Source of the DNA: Erysipelotrichaceae bacterium
GTDB lineage: Bacteria; Bacillota_I; Bacilli_A; Erysipelotrichales; Erysipelotrichaceae
DNA length: 32,042 bases
NCBI GenBank assembly: GCA_017432545.1
Contig: JAFRJA010000176.1
Span: forward strand, 1 to 32,042
Reading direction: 5' to 3'
Shown here piece after piece: positions 8,401-14,900 of this stretch. The notes beneath the pieces are model-generated. The model did no database searches and had not been told where the DNA came from. It was given only the letters and a program-made list of their open reading frames with translations. Position 1 is the stretch's first letter. Each line of letters begins with the position of its first letter. A program made the translations under genes and the position numbers.

Positions 8401-10037
8401 GTCGTGCCTCCCAGCACGACTGCCGCATCGTTTGGAAAACCGGTGTATCCTGCAAAGACCGTCTTTCCGGTAGAGTTCCAGGTTTTTGTGTTCCCGTCCG
8501 TCGACAGCTCGCCGGTAAGCGTCCTCTGGATGATAGTTCCGTTATCGCCGGTGATCTTCAGCTTGTAGCCTGTGGCGTTGTTCACTTTCCTGAAGGAGAT
8601 GCTGAGGTCCGCTGTACCCGAGTTCTGCATCTCGTTGATCTTCGTGACTGAGATCTGCGTAGGTGCCGAGATCGGCGCTGTATAGGTTATGCTCAGATAC
8701 GGCTTTTCGTTTTCGTATTCGCTCTGTCTTGAGCCGTAGAAGGAGCCGTAGGTCCCCGATGATTCGCTGTCCGATTTCAGCACGATGCCGTAGTTGTCCT
8801 TCAGTCCCTGGGCCCAGGCCTGTACCAGGGAGGTGATGTTGAAGTCTTTCTTCGCGTGCGCCGTGCTGCCGCAGGCCTTGGAGGCGTAGACGACGCTGCT
8901 GAACAGCGGCTGGCTGTTCCAGGTTATCGCGGAGGGACTCCAAGGGCTTTCCGGCGAATGGATCTCGACCGTAGAGGAAACGGAAGGCACCGTCTCCAGA
9001 TATGCGTTAAAAACGGCATTCGAGACCGTTATGCCGGATATGAATTCCTGAAGCCCTTCGAAATAGACGTACGTGCGCGATACCGATCCGTCCGCCTCGC
9101 TTCCGAAAGGCATCGAAAGAGTTGCACTGTTGTAGTAGTTCTGATTCGGAGACTGACTGCGCACATAAGCGTCATAGACCTCGTTCTCGTCGATAAACTG
9201 CAGGGTTGGGTCGATCCTCAACGGATACGAGCACGCGTCCAGATAGTCTTCGTCTATGGTCAGGGAAAGAATTATGCCGTTTCTGCCCTGATCTTCGGAG
9301 ATGCCGTATGCCGCATTGCCGTAATCCGTTCTTCCCTCCGCATCCGTAAGACTAGGCGCCTTGATGTACGCGAAGGATCCTTCATCATCCCCTATGGCGA
9401 CCGAACCGTCGCTGCACAGTTCAAAATGGCCTTCGTTTACGGAAACAGAAAAGGAAAAGACATTGCTGAGCGGTTTTCCGTCGAGTATGATCTCCTCCTT
9501 GACTCCCATGTTGCCGGCATAGTACCTGTATTCGGCATCGGACGATTCATCACGATAGGTGATCGCATTCCTGCTGACATCCTCCCTTTCAAGCGACATT
9601 GCGGATCTGCCGTCTTCCTGCCCTTCCTCATCCGCATCAGAGAAAGGAGACATGAGGATCGTCTTTCCGCCGCTGCTGAGCGAGATGCCGTTTTCATCAT
9701 TCAAAGACTCAGGAAAGCTGATCCTGGCCTTCGTGCTTGCCGCCGTGTACGAATCCTCGCCTTTAGATACCAGACTCAGATCGATATCGTGAAGCTCGCT
9801 GTCCTCGTCCTCGTATCTGATCGGACCAGCATAGTAATCCAGGGTGCTTGTTCCGTCGGAATTCTCATAAAGGGTATAGTAGACGCCTTCCCCGACCTTT
9901 TCGGACGTGAACGTCTCCTCTTCCGTCTCCTCTTGCGCATAGACTCTCTGGGTAAGAAGGCACGAGAAAAGAAAAACGCATGTCAAAACCGAACATGCCC
10001 TTCTGAAGAAGTGAAAATGATGCCGATCCCGTATCAT
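1773..10037 (-). CDS. Secreted Rhs/YD-repeat polymorphic toxin (WapA-like)
   Basis: A 2754-residue protein. The start at 10037 has a good AAGGAGA site. Residues 1-35 are a Sec signal peptide with a likely cut after VYA. About 285-450 form a DNRLRE-type (CBM96-like) domain with conserved WNSQP and a SITYTAP end. About 455-1205 are fibronectin-III-like and related beta modules. From about 1215 to 2535 runs a long YD-repeat shell that ends in the Rhs-associated core signature (TGLYYMNARYYDPSLGVF, then LYSYAGNNP and DPTGH). The final roughly 215 residues are a variable tip. Such proteins are exported, encapsulate the tip and deliver it to neighbouring cells. The tip shares GVxxDFYxQ and SGVHxxIG-like stretches with the tip of the orphan copy at 16717-17883. 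The following immunity genes support a toxin role; the toxin activity itself is not known. Confidence 0.9.
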   Translation of the reverse strand: MIRDRHHFHFFRRACSVLTCVFLFSCLLTQRVYAQEETEEETFTSEKVGEGVYYTLYENSDGTSTLDYYAGPIRYEDEDSELHDIDLSLVSKGEDSYTAASTKARISFPESLNDENGISLSSGGKTILMSPFSDADEEGQEDGRSAMSLEREDVSRNAITYRDESSDAEYRYYAGNMGVKEEIILDGKPLSNVFSFSVSVNEGHFELCSDGSVAIGDDEGSFAYIKAPSLTDAEGRTDYGNAAYGISEDQGRNGIILSLTIDEDYLDACSYPLRIDPTLQFIDENEVYDAYVRSQSPNQNYYNSATLSMPFGSEADGSVSRTYVYFEGLQEFISGITVSNAVFNAYLETVPSVSSTVEIHSPESPWSPSAITWNSQPLFSSVVYASKACGSTAHAKKDFNITSLVQAWAQGLKDNYGIVLKSDSESSGTYGSFYGSRQSEYENEKPYLSITYTAPISAPTQISVTKINEMQNSGTADLSISFRKVNNATGYKLKITGDNGTIIQRTLTGELSTDGNTKTWNSTGKTVFAGYTGFPNDAAVVLGGTTNRYYIAVGAYNANSTTYSEYTEVVFSDTTPPNAVSGSILVSQTVTNGSTDVDVTFDQISDLPLHGASGIDHYLVRLCGPGGLMIAQQEVEPDTSVSSLSCIFTVENGQNNAYAEIKAFDSNGNSPAIYTRSASFNIIDAASPSRPAVSLNAATWSNSSSVTLSWSGVYDPTDADPNVYYRLYQTQNGSAVMIKGETQIGCGSSGIGSIVVSPYNDGMIDIEVYAKDMDGNASESSWTSYYKDTGSPTVDISPANGSLTGEYVIFSGSIADGCELASWSIEHESAPGIRTTVAQGSEPVEGIIAVFDAGSIPANTVLSFRITAQDSAGNETETVRTYTKGSGSLYVDPQFSISKATVTGGIWYMQSQVNAITLSGTVPQGTAKLIVDQKAMPLSSEIDIDDLSDSSDGSVHFPYVRISDSTDDYYSVPVYGCAEQAQETVPASNPPSAGSGTYVATVPDNGDIDRFRISVSLSASFLQQYGSSAIGCYVAKGNGSFVSIVPDTDYYVDVLFNNGNGQNPLSDSEGLYTIKITYPVSGDPAELSGPIDSVTLTSVKLVKLDADHFRIRTVDVPQNLCVQGSSFFLVPLKWDGIADQSALYSVYRAPYGTGDYRQIASGIADSYYYDREIEYGRQFSYYVTANRNGRESAPSNTVSAWFAQENEVSKHLGLEENYRYQSFSDGYGNGYVELHDGNLVYSVTDGRVDSSLFSLVARRTYNSRSTSRTILGYGWDLSFNTSIMVEYSGGEEQAVLLKDGDGSFHRFEKTNSGYDSPIGETLSLVYDTDHFTVERDDGVSYVFDTLNRLYQMRSRSGDCITFYYNGRGNISRVSNSSGQEIAFTYYSQSDKLDLLYRLSFPDNTVVEYDYSGGRLISVTESLTTYTAGTANGALAVTSSYAYTDGLLSLLQVPGAGGGNNLTELEFAYDGDRIAEILFPDDQKMEFGYQGLSRTVSSRIGEAVFSTSSLQYGNDGLCANTTDSLGNTIYYAYDAAQNITSICYDEQYYDSGGTIQSRQICYGFEYDSLHNLISATDPMGNETEYVYADSHNPYSVTRSIIPQNEQSDIITDYTYDSQTGNLLSTSDALSRIAEFEYDTQKPYLLTSSTDEYGSETTYQYDAYGRVVSSSLELDSETYITSTIGLYDPMGRPLQTSDPKGNSSYFQYDEKGNIVTYRDVSRFTFYEYYPNSTVKRVTDNLGTYTTYYYDSRNRPVRITVNQSTNELNHETLYSYEYVTLNGSLVYKVTASEKEGNNTVVSCIDYFNSAGELIREEKEGKTTVAEYNARGDVMKITGSNGTSVLYSYDPNGNVLKTIVKGTSNGTISTESAYDYVGNVISSTDGNGNVTTYRYDLLNRLTALIEGNGSVTTTYSYGNTAVSDRILNYYTDPNGLVYETYIDRAGRTVRERRVGSDSLSMQTRYSYDANSNLLALTNNDDSQILYTYDAYDQLLRETRSDSYTAYTYDGIGRLTAMADYDGNDTLIYGTDVSYSYDSLGRAVQYVQSGEAIDYAYTPTGLVESISYGNHSNTAISSTGKEIIRYSYDSDSRLSSIYLDQTDSNDQLINEYQVAVYTYNSNGTLKKRKIYRNFLNASATNVTASYSYDEFGRTKQIGYSDTGNDRELYTYTYDSNSNIVKEIINSDYLNKVIVNRYTYDSLNRLIQAVQSCDMNSTTSYLYDDAGNRIQKTKDSLVTTYTYNSLNQLTSSTEEVKYKSRTYNVSSTYTYSANGSLSSVSETGRPVSSYQETSQYYPQGFTLVGDFLLDTDTSYIYDDRQRLIETQRSADLSGTMTSYTVNGSSHNKTLQIDDTISSSEGTYTYDGSGRRTARTVSTLFYDITEDQVSTYAASIVRKYCYTGDTILFESDSSGNKLIENIPDPYGTTLMSYRYTSSNTSDWFTFNTDIRGSITSIIKHNGYKANNYVYDEYGNIIIVSSSTFFNEETYTGAKLDTDTGLYYMNARYYDPSLGVFLSNDTYKGSIYSSITHNLYSYAGNNPVSFIDPTGHYLVSVIDGETGTGTVTPEPAKGGNGPEISVNPYPYSNGPYGVPSYAISSGITLRETISNEKYDYVIGNYSFSSLDLVSEAFSLGVDILIFYGALSSGAVIYPIVFGVAADFYQQVVRGENPVNAAAKSGVHAAIGEGVEKTMNQTISLLRNAFFLTSYSTPSLLSAIVSDIGEIAITNILYNVFDERVKNIQLSYDFDYYDPVYKSSYGY
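2300..3009 (-). repeat. Long direct repeat, copy 1 (Rhs core and hinge)
   Basis: This part of the Rhs gene is repeated in the same orientation at about 17200-17872. Identity is very high, with only scattered differences, from 3009 to about 2395 (the DPTGH codons). It then falls away through the hinge. It provides a homology arm for recombination between the full gene and the orphan tip. Confidence 0.85.
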
Positions 10038-10311
10038 ATGTTCTCCTTATATACTGAATATACTTATCCTGCTATTTTTATGATACACCCTATGAAACGT
10101 TTATTGTATTAGTTTCGCTAGTTGAGAACTGCCCCGCTTCTTGAATTATTACATTTTCTTTAGAATTATCAATCTTTAGATCTGTAACTTTTATGAAGAA
10201 TGAGCGATTATCAATTATTCTTTGGCTGAATTGATTTTGGTCCTCTTTTAAATGAATCTGTATCCTTTTTTGCTGACTTTTTTCCTCTTATTATCATTAT
10301 ACTTTTATTCA
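10038..10311. other. Intergenic region upstream of the Rhs gene
   Basis: This A+T-rich stretch lies between the terminator of ncRNA copy 1 and the Rhs start. The only clear signal is the AAGGAGA ribosome binding site of the Rhs gene. I could not identify a convincing -35/-10 pair for the Rhs promoter, although it should lie here because the ncRNA terminator would block transcription from upstream. Confidence 0.4.
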
Positions 10312-10428
10312 CAAAAAAAGCCTTTTACAAGGCTTTCATTTCTTTTGGTGCCTTAGGGGGGATGAAAGCGAACCACCTGCCCTTTTTTGCCTGTTATATA
10401 CGACCTTAAAAGAGATATTGCTTATCTA
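10312..10428 (-). ncRNA. Repeated structured small RNA, copy 1
   Basis: The predicted start is near 10428 (from the promoter at 10434-10461) and the end is at an intrinsic terminator (GCCTT..AAGGC stem, then seven T on the minus strand, 10313-10337). Order along the RNA: a 5' hairpin GAUA-AGCAA-UAUC, the string CUUUUAAGGUCGU, a conserved AACAGGC, a purine run, a GGG../..CCC hairpin with a UUCG loop, then UAAGGCACCA and the terminator. The same order is found in three other copies in this window. It separates the Fic gene from the Rhs gene. Function is unknown; a C-rich strand (AUCCCCCC) could pair with ribosome binding sites. Confidence 0.65.
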
Positions 10429-10433
10429 AGCAC

Positions 10434-10461
10434 ATAATAACATGAAACTGATCGTTTGCAA
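10434..10461 (-). promoter_or_regulatory. Promoter of ncRNA copy 1
   Basis: On the minus strand there is TTGCAA (10456-10461), a 16-base spacer and TATTAT (10434-10439). A TG one base before the -10 box makes it an extended -10. Copies 3 and 4 have the same box positions and spacer length, so the elements are under selection as promoters. About 100 bases upstream are also conserved with copy 3, up to about 10563. Confidence 0.7.
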
Positions 10462-10689
10462 TATGCTCAGATATCAGTTTCTCATGTTCAAAAAGCGTTC
10501 GTAAATGTCCCTACAAAATATTTTTGTACAGACCCAAAGGGTCTTAAGTATTTTACTCTAACACTTGTCCTGTGTTTTATCTGGCTTGATTTCTCAACCA
10601 GCGATTTTTATTTCTGACTTAAGGATAACGCCATGCACCCCTGTTCACAGATGAATGAGGTTTTATAGCTGAAATGAATTCATTCTGAT

Positions 10690-11748
10690 TCAATTGTCAA
10701 AACGAACGTAATACGAGTTTCTGCCGGATCCTTTCCTGATGATGTAGCCTTCTTCGGTCAGTTTTTTCAATGCGGATAACACGGATGATCTGCCAAGGCT
10801 TGGGCAGCTGACGATTGCTTCTGCTCCGGTAAACCTTCCGATCTTTCCTTCCACGTATCTTTTCACGATGTCATAGGATGTGCTGCCCGCTCCTGTCTCA
10901 GACATCATTCCGACTCTTTCTTCAAATTCTGTATAGCAGGCAAGGATCACCTGAAGCATGTATCGAATAAACGGAGTCGGATCGTTTGCTTCTTCATACC
11001 ATCCCTGATCCGATTCTTTCAAGACATCATAGTAACGGTCCTTTGTTTTTTCGATCTGCTTTTCGATGCTGATGTACTTTCCTACACTGTATCCGTTCTG
11101 ATAGAGCAGCAGCAATGTCAGCAGTCTGCTCATCCTTCCGTTGCCGTCATTGAACGGATGGATACACAGGAAATCAGAGATAAAAGCCGGAATCAAAATC
11201 AGTACATCCAATTTCTCGTTTCCGATCGCCGATCCGTAGGCATTGCACAGATCATCTACCGCCTGAGGCGTATCAGAAGGTTCCACCGGTACGAATCGCG
11301 TAACGGTACTTCCGTCCTCTCTTGTTTCACTGATGTAGTTCTGGACATTCTTGAAATGTCCGCCGAAAGAAGATCCGGCTCTTTTTAACAGATCGCGATG
11401 AAGCTGCTGGATATAGGATGATCTGATCGGAATATATTCGTAACTTTCATGGATCGTGTTCAGAACATCCCTGTATCCCATGATCTCGTCTTCATCCCGG
11501 TTGCGAGGCGTCGTCTTCTCTTCAAAGAGCTTCTTCATTCTGCCGCTTGTCGTAACGATTCCTTCTATTCTGTTGGATGCCTCCGTACTCTGTATCCTGG
11601 CAATTTCAACCAGACGGTCCAGTTCCACCGGTTTCTGACGGATATAAAGATCCTGCCTGCCCTTGCATTCATGTATCTTGGCAACAAGATTCAGTATATC
11701 TGTATCCCATGTTTTATTGGCTAGTGTATTGTAATCAAACGATCTCAT
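10690..11748 (-). CDS. Fic/DOC-family AMP-transferase-like protein with C-terminal winged helix
   Basis: I chose the ATG at 11748 (MRSFDYNTLANK) over one 39 bases upstream because AAAGGAG lies just before it and the upstream start falls inside the operator. The protein has 352 residues. The Fic signature HPFNDGNGRMSR is intact (about residues 196-207), including the catalytic His and the phosphate-binding loop, so transfer of AMP or a similar group onto proteins is expected. An N-terminal SNRIEG (about 56-61) fits the self-inhibitory [ST]xxxE[GN] helix of class II Fic proteins. The last roughly 70 residues (IGRFTGAEAI.., LGRSSVLSALKKLTEEG) look like a winged helix, which could bind the operator over its own promoter. 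Single gene, followed by ncRNA copy 1. Confidence 0.9.
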   Translation of the reverse strand: MRSFDYNTLANKTWDTDILNLVAKIHECKGRQDLYIRQKPVELDRLVEIARIQSTEASNRIEGIVTTSGRMKKLFEEKTTPRNRDEDEIMGYRDVLNTIHESYEYIPIRSSYIQQLHRDLLKRAGSSFGGHFKNVQNYISETREDGSTVTRFVPVEPSDTPQAVDDLCNAYGSAIGNEKLDVLILIPAFISDFLCIHPFNDGNGRMSRLLTLLLLYQNGYSVGKYISIEKQIEKTKDRYYDVLKESDQGWYEEANDPTPFIRYMLQVILACYTEFEERVGMMSETGAGSTSYDIVKRYVEGKIGRFTGAEAIVSCPSLGRSSVLSALKKLTEEGYIIRKGSGRNSYYVRFDN

Positions 11749-11760
11749 CGAAGCTCCTTT

Positions 11761-11827
11761 CGTCCAACTATAATCATTTTCATCCAAATTATATATTATT
11801 TTGGATGAATAATAAACTCATTGGACG
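11761..11827 (-). promoter_or_regulatory. Fic promoter inside two concentric inverted repeats
   Basis: The outer arms CGTCCAA (11761-11767) and TTGGACG (11821-11827), and the inner arms CATCCAAA (11781-11788) and TTTGGATG (11800-11807), share the same centre at 11794. A minus-strand TATAAT (11788-11793) lies between the inner arms, so a bound protein would cover the promoter. All four half-sites contain TCCAA. Autoregulation by the winged helix of the Fic protein is the simplest reading. Confidence 0.7.
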
Positions 11828-11952
11828 ATATAAAAGAAGAATTTGATTATCTTCATTAATCAAAACTTCTTATTGTTTGCTCTGTAAATCATCCATCCTT
11901 TGATTATTCAGCGATATATCCTTTTAATCAGTTCGTTGATATGATAGATAAA

Positions 11953-12147
11953 CTATTGTTGCTTATTTGATTTACGAAAGAACATTTCATATCCGGTTAC
12001 AACAACCGCTACCACAATAGAAATAATCAGATTTGATAGAGAATAGGTATACGGTTCTCCTGAAAGCAAGGTCGGAATATAGTCCAAAACTGGTGTAATA
12101 AAAACAAAAACAACTACAATCAAACAAAACTTCAATACTTTATCCAT
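11953..12147 (-). CDS. Small two-helix membrane protein
   Basis: 64 residues with two hydrophobic helices (about 6-26 and 37-55), an aromatic linker with YIPTLLSGEPYTYS, and a basic end (FFRKSNKQQ). Its ATG overlaps the stop of the upstream 41-codon ORF, suggesting coupled translation. It is the last gene of the BlaI/M56 operon. I do not recognise a family. A target of, or accessory to, the membrane protease is possible but unsupported. Confidence 0.6.
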   Translation of the reverse strand: MDKVLKFCLIVVVFVFITPVLDYIPTLLSGEPYTYSLSNLIISIVVAVVVTGYEMFFRKSNKQQ

Positions 12148-12265
12148 TGGTTCTATCTCTTATCTCCTTCTTAACCAAGGATTTTATTTTCTCGTTGTTC
12201 ATCGTATGAATATATTCTGCTTTGGGCCTTATACTGTAAGACTTAGTTGATTGTAATGTTTCCAT
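12140..12265 (-). CDS. Small ORF, 41 residues, unknown function
   Basis: The ATG at 12265 is preceded by AAAGGG at a rather long distance. The peptide is hydrophilic and basic (ends in KKEIRDRTNG) with no membrane segment. It starts 27 bases after the M56 gene ends, and its TAA overlaps the ATG of the next gene by 8 bases. That tight coupling is the main reason to call it a gene. Function unknown. Confidence 0.5.
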   Translation of the reverse strand: METLQSTKSYSIRPKAEYIHTMNNEKIKSLVKKEIRDRTNG

Positions 12266-12292
12266 TTTCGAAATTATCCCTTTCTAATATGA

Positions 12293-14131
12293 CTATTCCA
12301 TTTCAGCGGTCGCCTCATCTACAAGATCACACAATTCATCCAGCTTATCATTATTCACTTTATAAACCAAAGGCAGTCCTATATCTGATTCAGGATCCTT
12401 AGTACCGATGAATCCTTCTTTTTGATAAACAGTGATATTGACTTGATTCGCATCAAGAATTAACAGACGATATTGCGATCCTCCTCTGGTCACCACTGAT
12501 GGCACTTCTTCAAATTCTTCATCTGTCAGTATTGATTCAATTTGCTTTATTATTCTTTTTTGATCCTTTGGATCCAGATCAGCAAGAACCGCTTCTTTGC
12601 AATAACTATGATAGAGACCGTCGTCCGATTTAGATTCAGAATGTTCCCAATCATAATAGATCGTTATTTTATCGGTATCTTTCCAATCAAAGTTATCTAC
12701 TAAATATGATGCATCAGGATTCTCATTCATTTCATTGATTGTCTCATCACTGGATACCGTTTCATCATAGTGCAGACTCAGCATGATGTTCTTCAACTCA
12801 TTCTGATACTTCTCAGGCAAATCGCTTCGAAACTGCGCGTAAGCCCAGTAATCATTGCCTTCTGCCGAGTAGAAACCAAAATAGAACGATGAATCTTCTT
12901 CCTTGTGATCGGGATAGTAGACTCTGAATACTACTCTGTCTTCTTCCTCGACAACATCCGTCCAAAACCGATGCAGCTTTACCTGAAAAGCTTTCTGTTC
13001 GTTTGCTGATTCTTTCGCAGAGCCTTGCCAATCCGCTCTTGCCAGCAGCAATCCCAATTCTTTTTCTTTATCAGTAAGGGTATAGACTTCGCTTGCCCAG
13101 ACAAGATATTGGGCGGATTCGTTGTCATTATCCTGCTCCAGATCAAGTATGCCTGTCGTTTCAAATGAGAAGTTTCCGACAAAGACTGTTTTCTTGCGTT
13201 TCGGATCGCTCAGAAAACATACAGCAGCAATGCAGCATACAACCAGGAATCCGATGATCAGCTTTTTGGATGGCTTCCTATAATTCAGCACGTTTTTTAC
13301 TCTGTCCTTCACGCCCGTTTCTGAGAACGCCAAAGGGTAGGAAAACACGGTTTTCTTATCTGCACTACAGCCGACAAGCGTTGTGGAATAGGCTTTCCTT
13401 CCGTTCAGGTCCATGTCCCGGATTACCGCTTCGTCGCAGGCTTCTTCCAGGTCTTTTGAAAACAGATGATAGGATAGCCATACCAGCGGATTAAACCAGT
13501 GAATGATGGAAATCAGATAAGCCAGTGGTTTGATCAGATGATCTTTTCTCTTCAGGTGCCTGAGTTCATGAGCTAGGACATGGCTTCTTTCTTCTTTGTT
13601 GATTCCAGAAGGCAGATAGATTCTCGGTCTGATTATACCCAATATGAAAGGCGTTTCGATACCGTCACAGAGATAGATTCCTTCCGAATCCTTTATCGAT
13701 TCACTTACTCTTTTTTTCAATGCCAGATAAGTGACTATCCCATAGATCGCCAGCAAAACTGCGCCGATAATCCACAGAACCGAAAAGATATGGTTCCATA
13801 TCTGCAGCGGATTGACACTTGCTGCAGGATCCGGCCGGAAGGATTCTGTGAAAACAGGATTAACCACATTATCAATGACTTCAATTCCGGAATCAATCGC
13901 TGGCTTTTCCGATAGCAGAACAGAAGGCGCGATGATCTGAGAACTTGGAATCAGAGACAGGACGGATTCAAAATGAAACGGAAATACAAGTCTTAATCCG
14001 ACAATGCTCCAAAGGATCAGCACAATCCATTTCGGAGCGCTTTTGAAAACAGCTCTGAACAATATGACAAACAAAATCAACCAGCTGGCAGCGATAGATA
14101 GATTCAGAATCTTTAAGAATATGTATTCCAT
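12293..14131 (-). CDS. M56-family membrane metalloprotease antirepressor, BlaR1/MecR1-like
   Basis: 612 residues. The N-terminal half has membrane helices (about 8-25, 35-52, 115-138, 200-220) and the zinc protease motif HELRH (about residue 186, in VLAHELRHLKRKDHL), followed by LEEACDEAVI, as in BlaR1. A further helix lies near 290-310. The extracellular C-terminal part (about 315-612) is not a penicillin-binding domain: no SxxK or KTG pattern is evident. It is a charged region with LYHSYCKEAVLADLDPKD. So the sensed signal is probably not a beta-lactam. The gene overlaps the BlaI-like gene by one base (TAATG). In this family the protease is triggered from outside and leads to repressor cleavage. 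Confidence 0.88.
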   Translation of the reverse strand: MEYIFLKILNLSIAASWLILFVILFRAVFKSAPKWIVLILWSIVGLRLVFPFHFESVLSLIPSSQIIAPSVLLSEKPAIDSGIEVIDNVVNPVFTESFRPDPAASVNPLQIWNHIFSVLWIIGAVLLAIYGIVTYLALKKRVSESIKDSEGIYLCDGIETPFILGIIRPRIYLPSGINKEERSHVLAHELRHLKRKDHLIKPLAYLISIIHWFNPLVWLSYHLFSKDLEEACDEAVIRDMDLNGRKAYSTTLVGCSADKKTVFSYPLAFSETGVKDRVKNVLNYRKPSKKLIIGFLVVCCIAAVCFLSDPKRKKTVFVGNFSFETTGILDLEQDNDNESAQYLVWASEVYTLTDKEKELGLLLARADWQGSAKESANEQKAFQVKLHRFWTDVVEEEDRVVFRVYYPDHKEEDSSFYFGFYSAEGNDYWAYAQFRSDLPEKYQNELKNIMLSLHYDETVSSDETINEMNENPDASYLVDNFDWKDTDKITIYYDWEHSESKSDDGLYHSYCKEAVLADLDPKDQKRIIKQIESILTDEEFEEVPSVVTRGGSQYRLLILDANQVNITVYQKEGFIGTKDPESDIGLPLVYKVNNDKLDELCDLVDEATAEME

Positions 14132-14490
14132 TAATCCATTGCCTCCTCGATCATTCTTCTGATCTCATCGGCTTCCTCTTTAGATAATCTTCTATTTTTC
14201 GTGAAAGCCGCGACAAAGGCCGGCAGAGAACCTGAGAAAGACTCCTCAACATATTTTCTGCTTTGCAGAGAATAGAATTCTTCTTTTGAGATCAAAGATC
14301 TCACAATTCCTTTTTCATTGATGAAGATTCCTTTTTCACAGAGTCTCTTGATCACTGTATGTGTTGTGGTTCTCTTCCAATCGAAAGCTTCTTCAGCCAG
14401 TTTAACCAGTTCTGATGTACTGACCGGAACATTATCCCAGATAATATCTGCAAACTTGCTTTCAACGATTCCCATCTGTATCTCTGCCAT
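14131..14490 (-). CDS. BlaI/MecI-family winged-helix repressor
   Basis: 119 residues, the normal family length. The DNA-binding half includes KRTTTHTVIKRLCEKGIF, typical of BlaI/MecI, and the C-terminal half is a dimerisation helix region. The start has AGGAGG seven bases upstream. Two TACA/TGTA dyads lie over its promoter, as in known bla and mec operators. It is expected to repress its own operon until the M56 protease acts. Confidence 0.92.
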   Translation of the reverse strand: MAEIQMGIVESKFADIIWDNVPVSTSELVKLAEEAFDWKRTTTHTVIKRLCEKGIFINEKGIVRSLISKEEFYSLQSRKYVEESFSGSLPAFVAAFTKNRRLSKEEADEIRRMIEEAMD

Positions 14491-14505
14491 AAAGACCTCC
14501 TGTAG

Positions 14506-14559
14506 ACTACATATTGTAGTTTATAGATTCATACTACAATATGTAGTCGCATATGTCAA
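14506..14559 (-). promoter_or_regulatory. Promoter and two BlaI-type operators
   Basis: On the minus strand TTGACA (14554-14559) and TAGTAT (14531-14536) are separated by 17 bases. Operators: ACTACATATTGTAGT (14506-14520) and ACTACAATATGTAGT (14533-14547). Each is a TACA..TGTA dyad, matching the bla/mec class. The second overlaps the spacer and -10 box, and the first covers the start of the transcript. Confidence 0.85.
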
Positions 14560-14612
14560 TCAGCTGCCTGATTAATGGAAACTGATGAAAACCGTTTTTT
14601 CAAGAAATTAAA

Positions 14613-14758
14613 CAAAAAAGAATCTATTTACTTGAAATAGATTCTTGGAAAACCTCTGGTGCCTTAGGGGCTATGAATGAGAACCACCTGCCCCTTTCAG
14701 CCTGTTTAGCACGACCTTAAAAGAGATAAGATAAAACTATCCTTCTGTATCTTTGAAA
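14613..14758 (-). ncRNA. Repeated structured small RNA, copy 2 (divergent 5' end)
   Basis: It shares with copies 1 and 3 the run CUUUUAAGGUCGU, AACAGGCUGAAAGGGGC, and GCCCCUAAGGCACCA, and it ends in a strong terminator (AATCTATTT stem, then TTTTTTG on the minus strand, 14613-14646). The 5' part differs: a longer hairpin AAGAUA..UAUCUU replaces the short one. An extended -10 TGGTATAAC (-10 at 14765-14770) is present but I see no good -35 box. The XRE gene starts about 140 bases away on the other strand. Confidence 0.6.
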
Positions 14759-14900
14759 AGATATGTTATACCATGGTTACAATAACTATACTTATTGGCT
14801 GCTTATTTGATGTTCTCGTTCTGTATGATATGGGACTTTACGAAGCGTTGATAGGAATCATAATCAGACTGTGTTATCGTGCAGATAGAAGGAGGAGATT

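Noticed and set aside
2679..10112. Long open frames on the plus strand opposite the Rhs gene (for example 8856-10112, 7170-7928 and 5223-5927)
   Set aside because: They lie antisense to a gene with clear domains, have Arg/Val-rich low-sense composition and lack ribosome binding sites. They are frame shadows of the repetitive Rhs coding sequence.
10211..10297. A 28-codon basic ORF on the minus strand between ncRNA copy 1 and the Rhs gene
   Set aside because: No ribosome binding site before its ATG and no coupling to a neighbour; it lies just past the ncRNA terminator. Not enough to call a gene.
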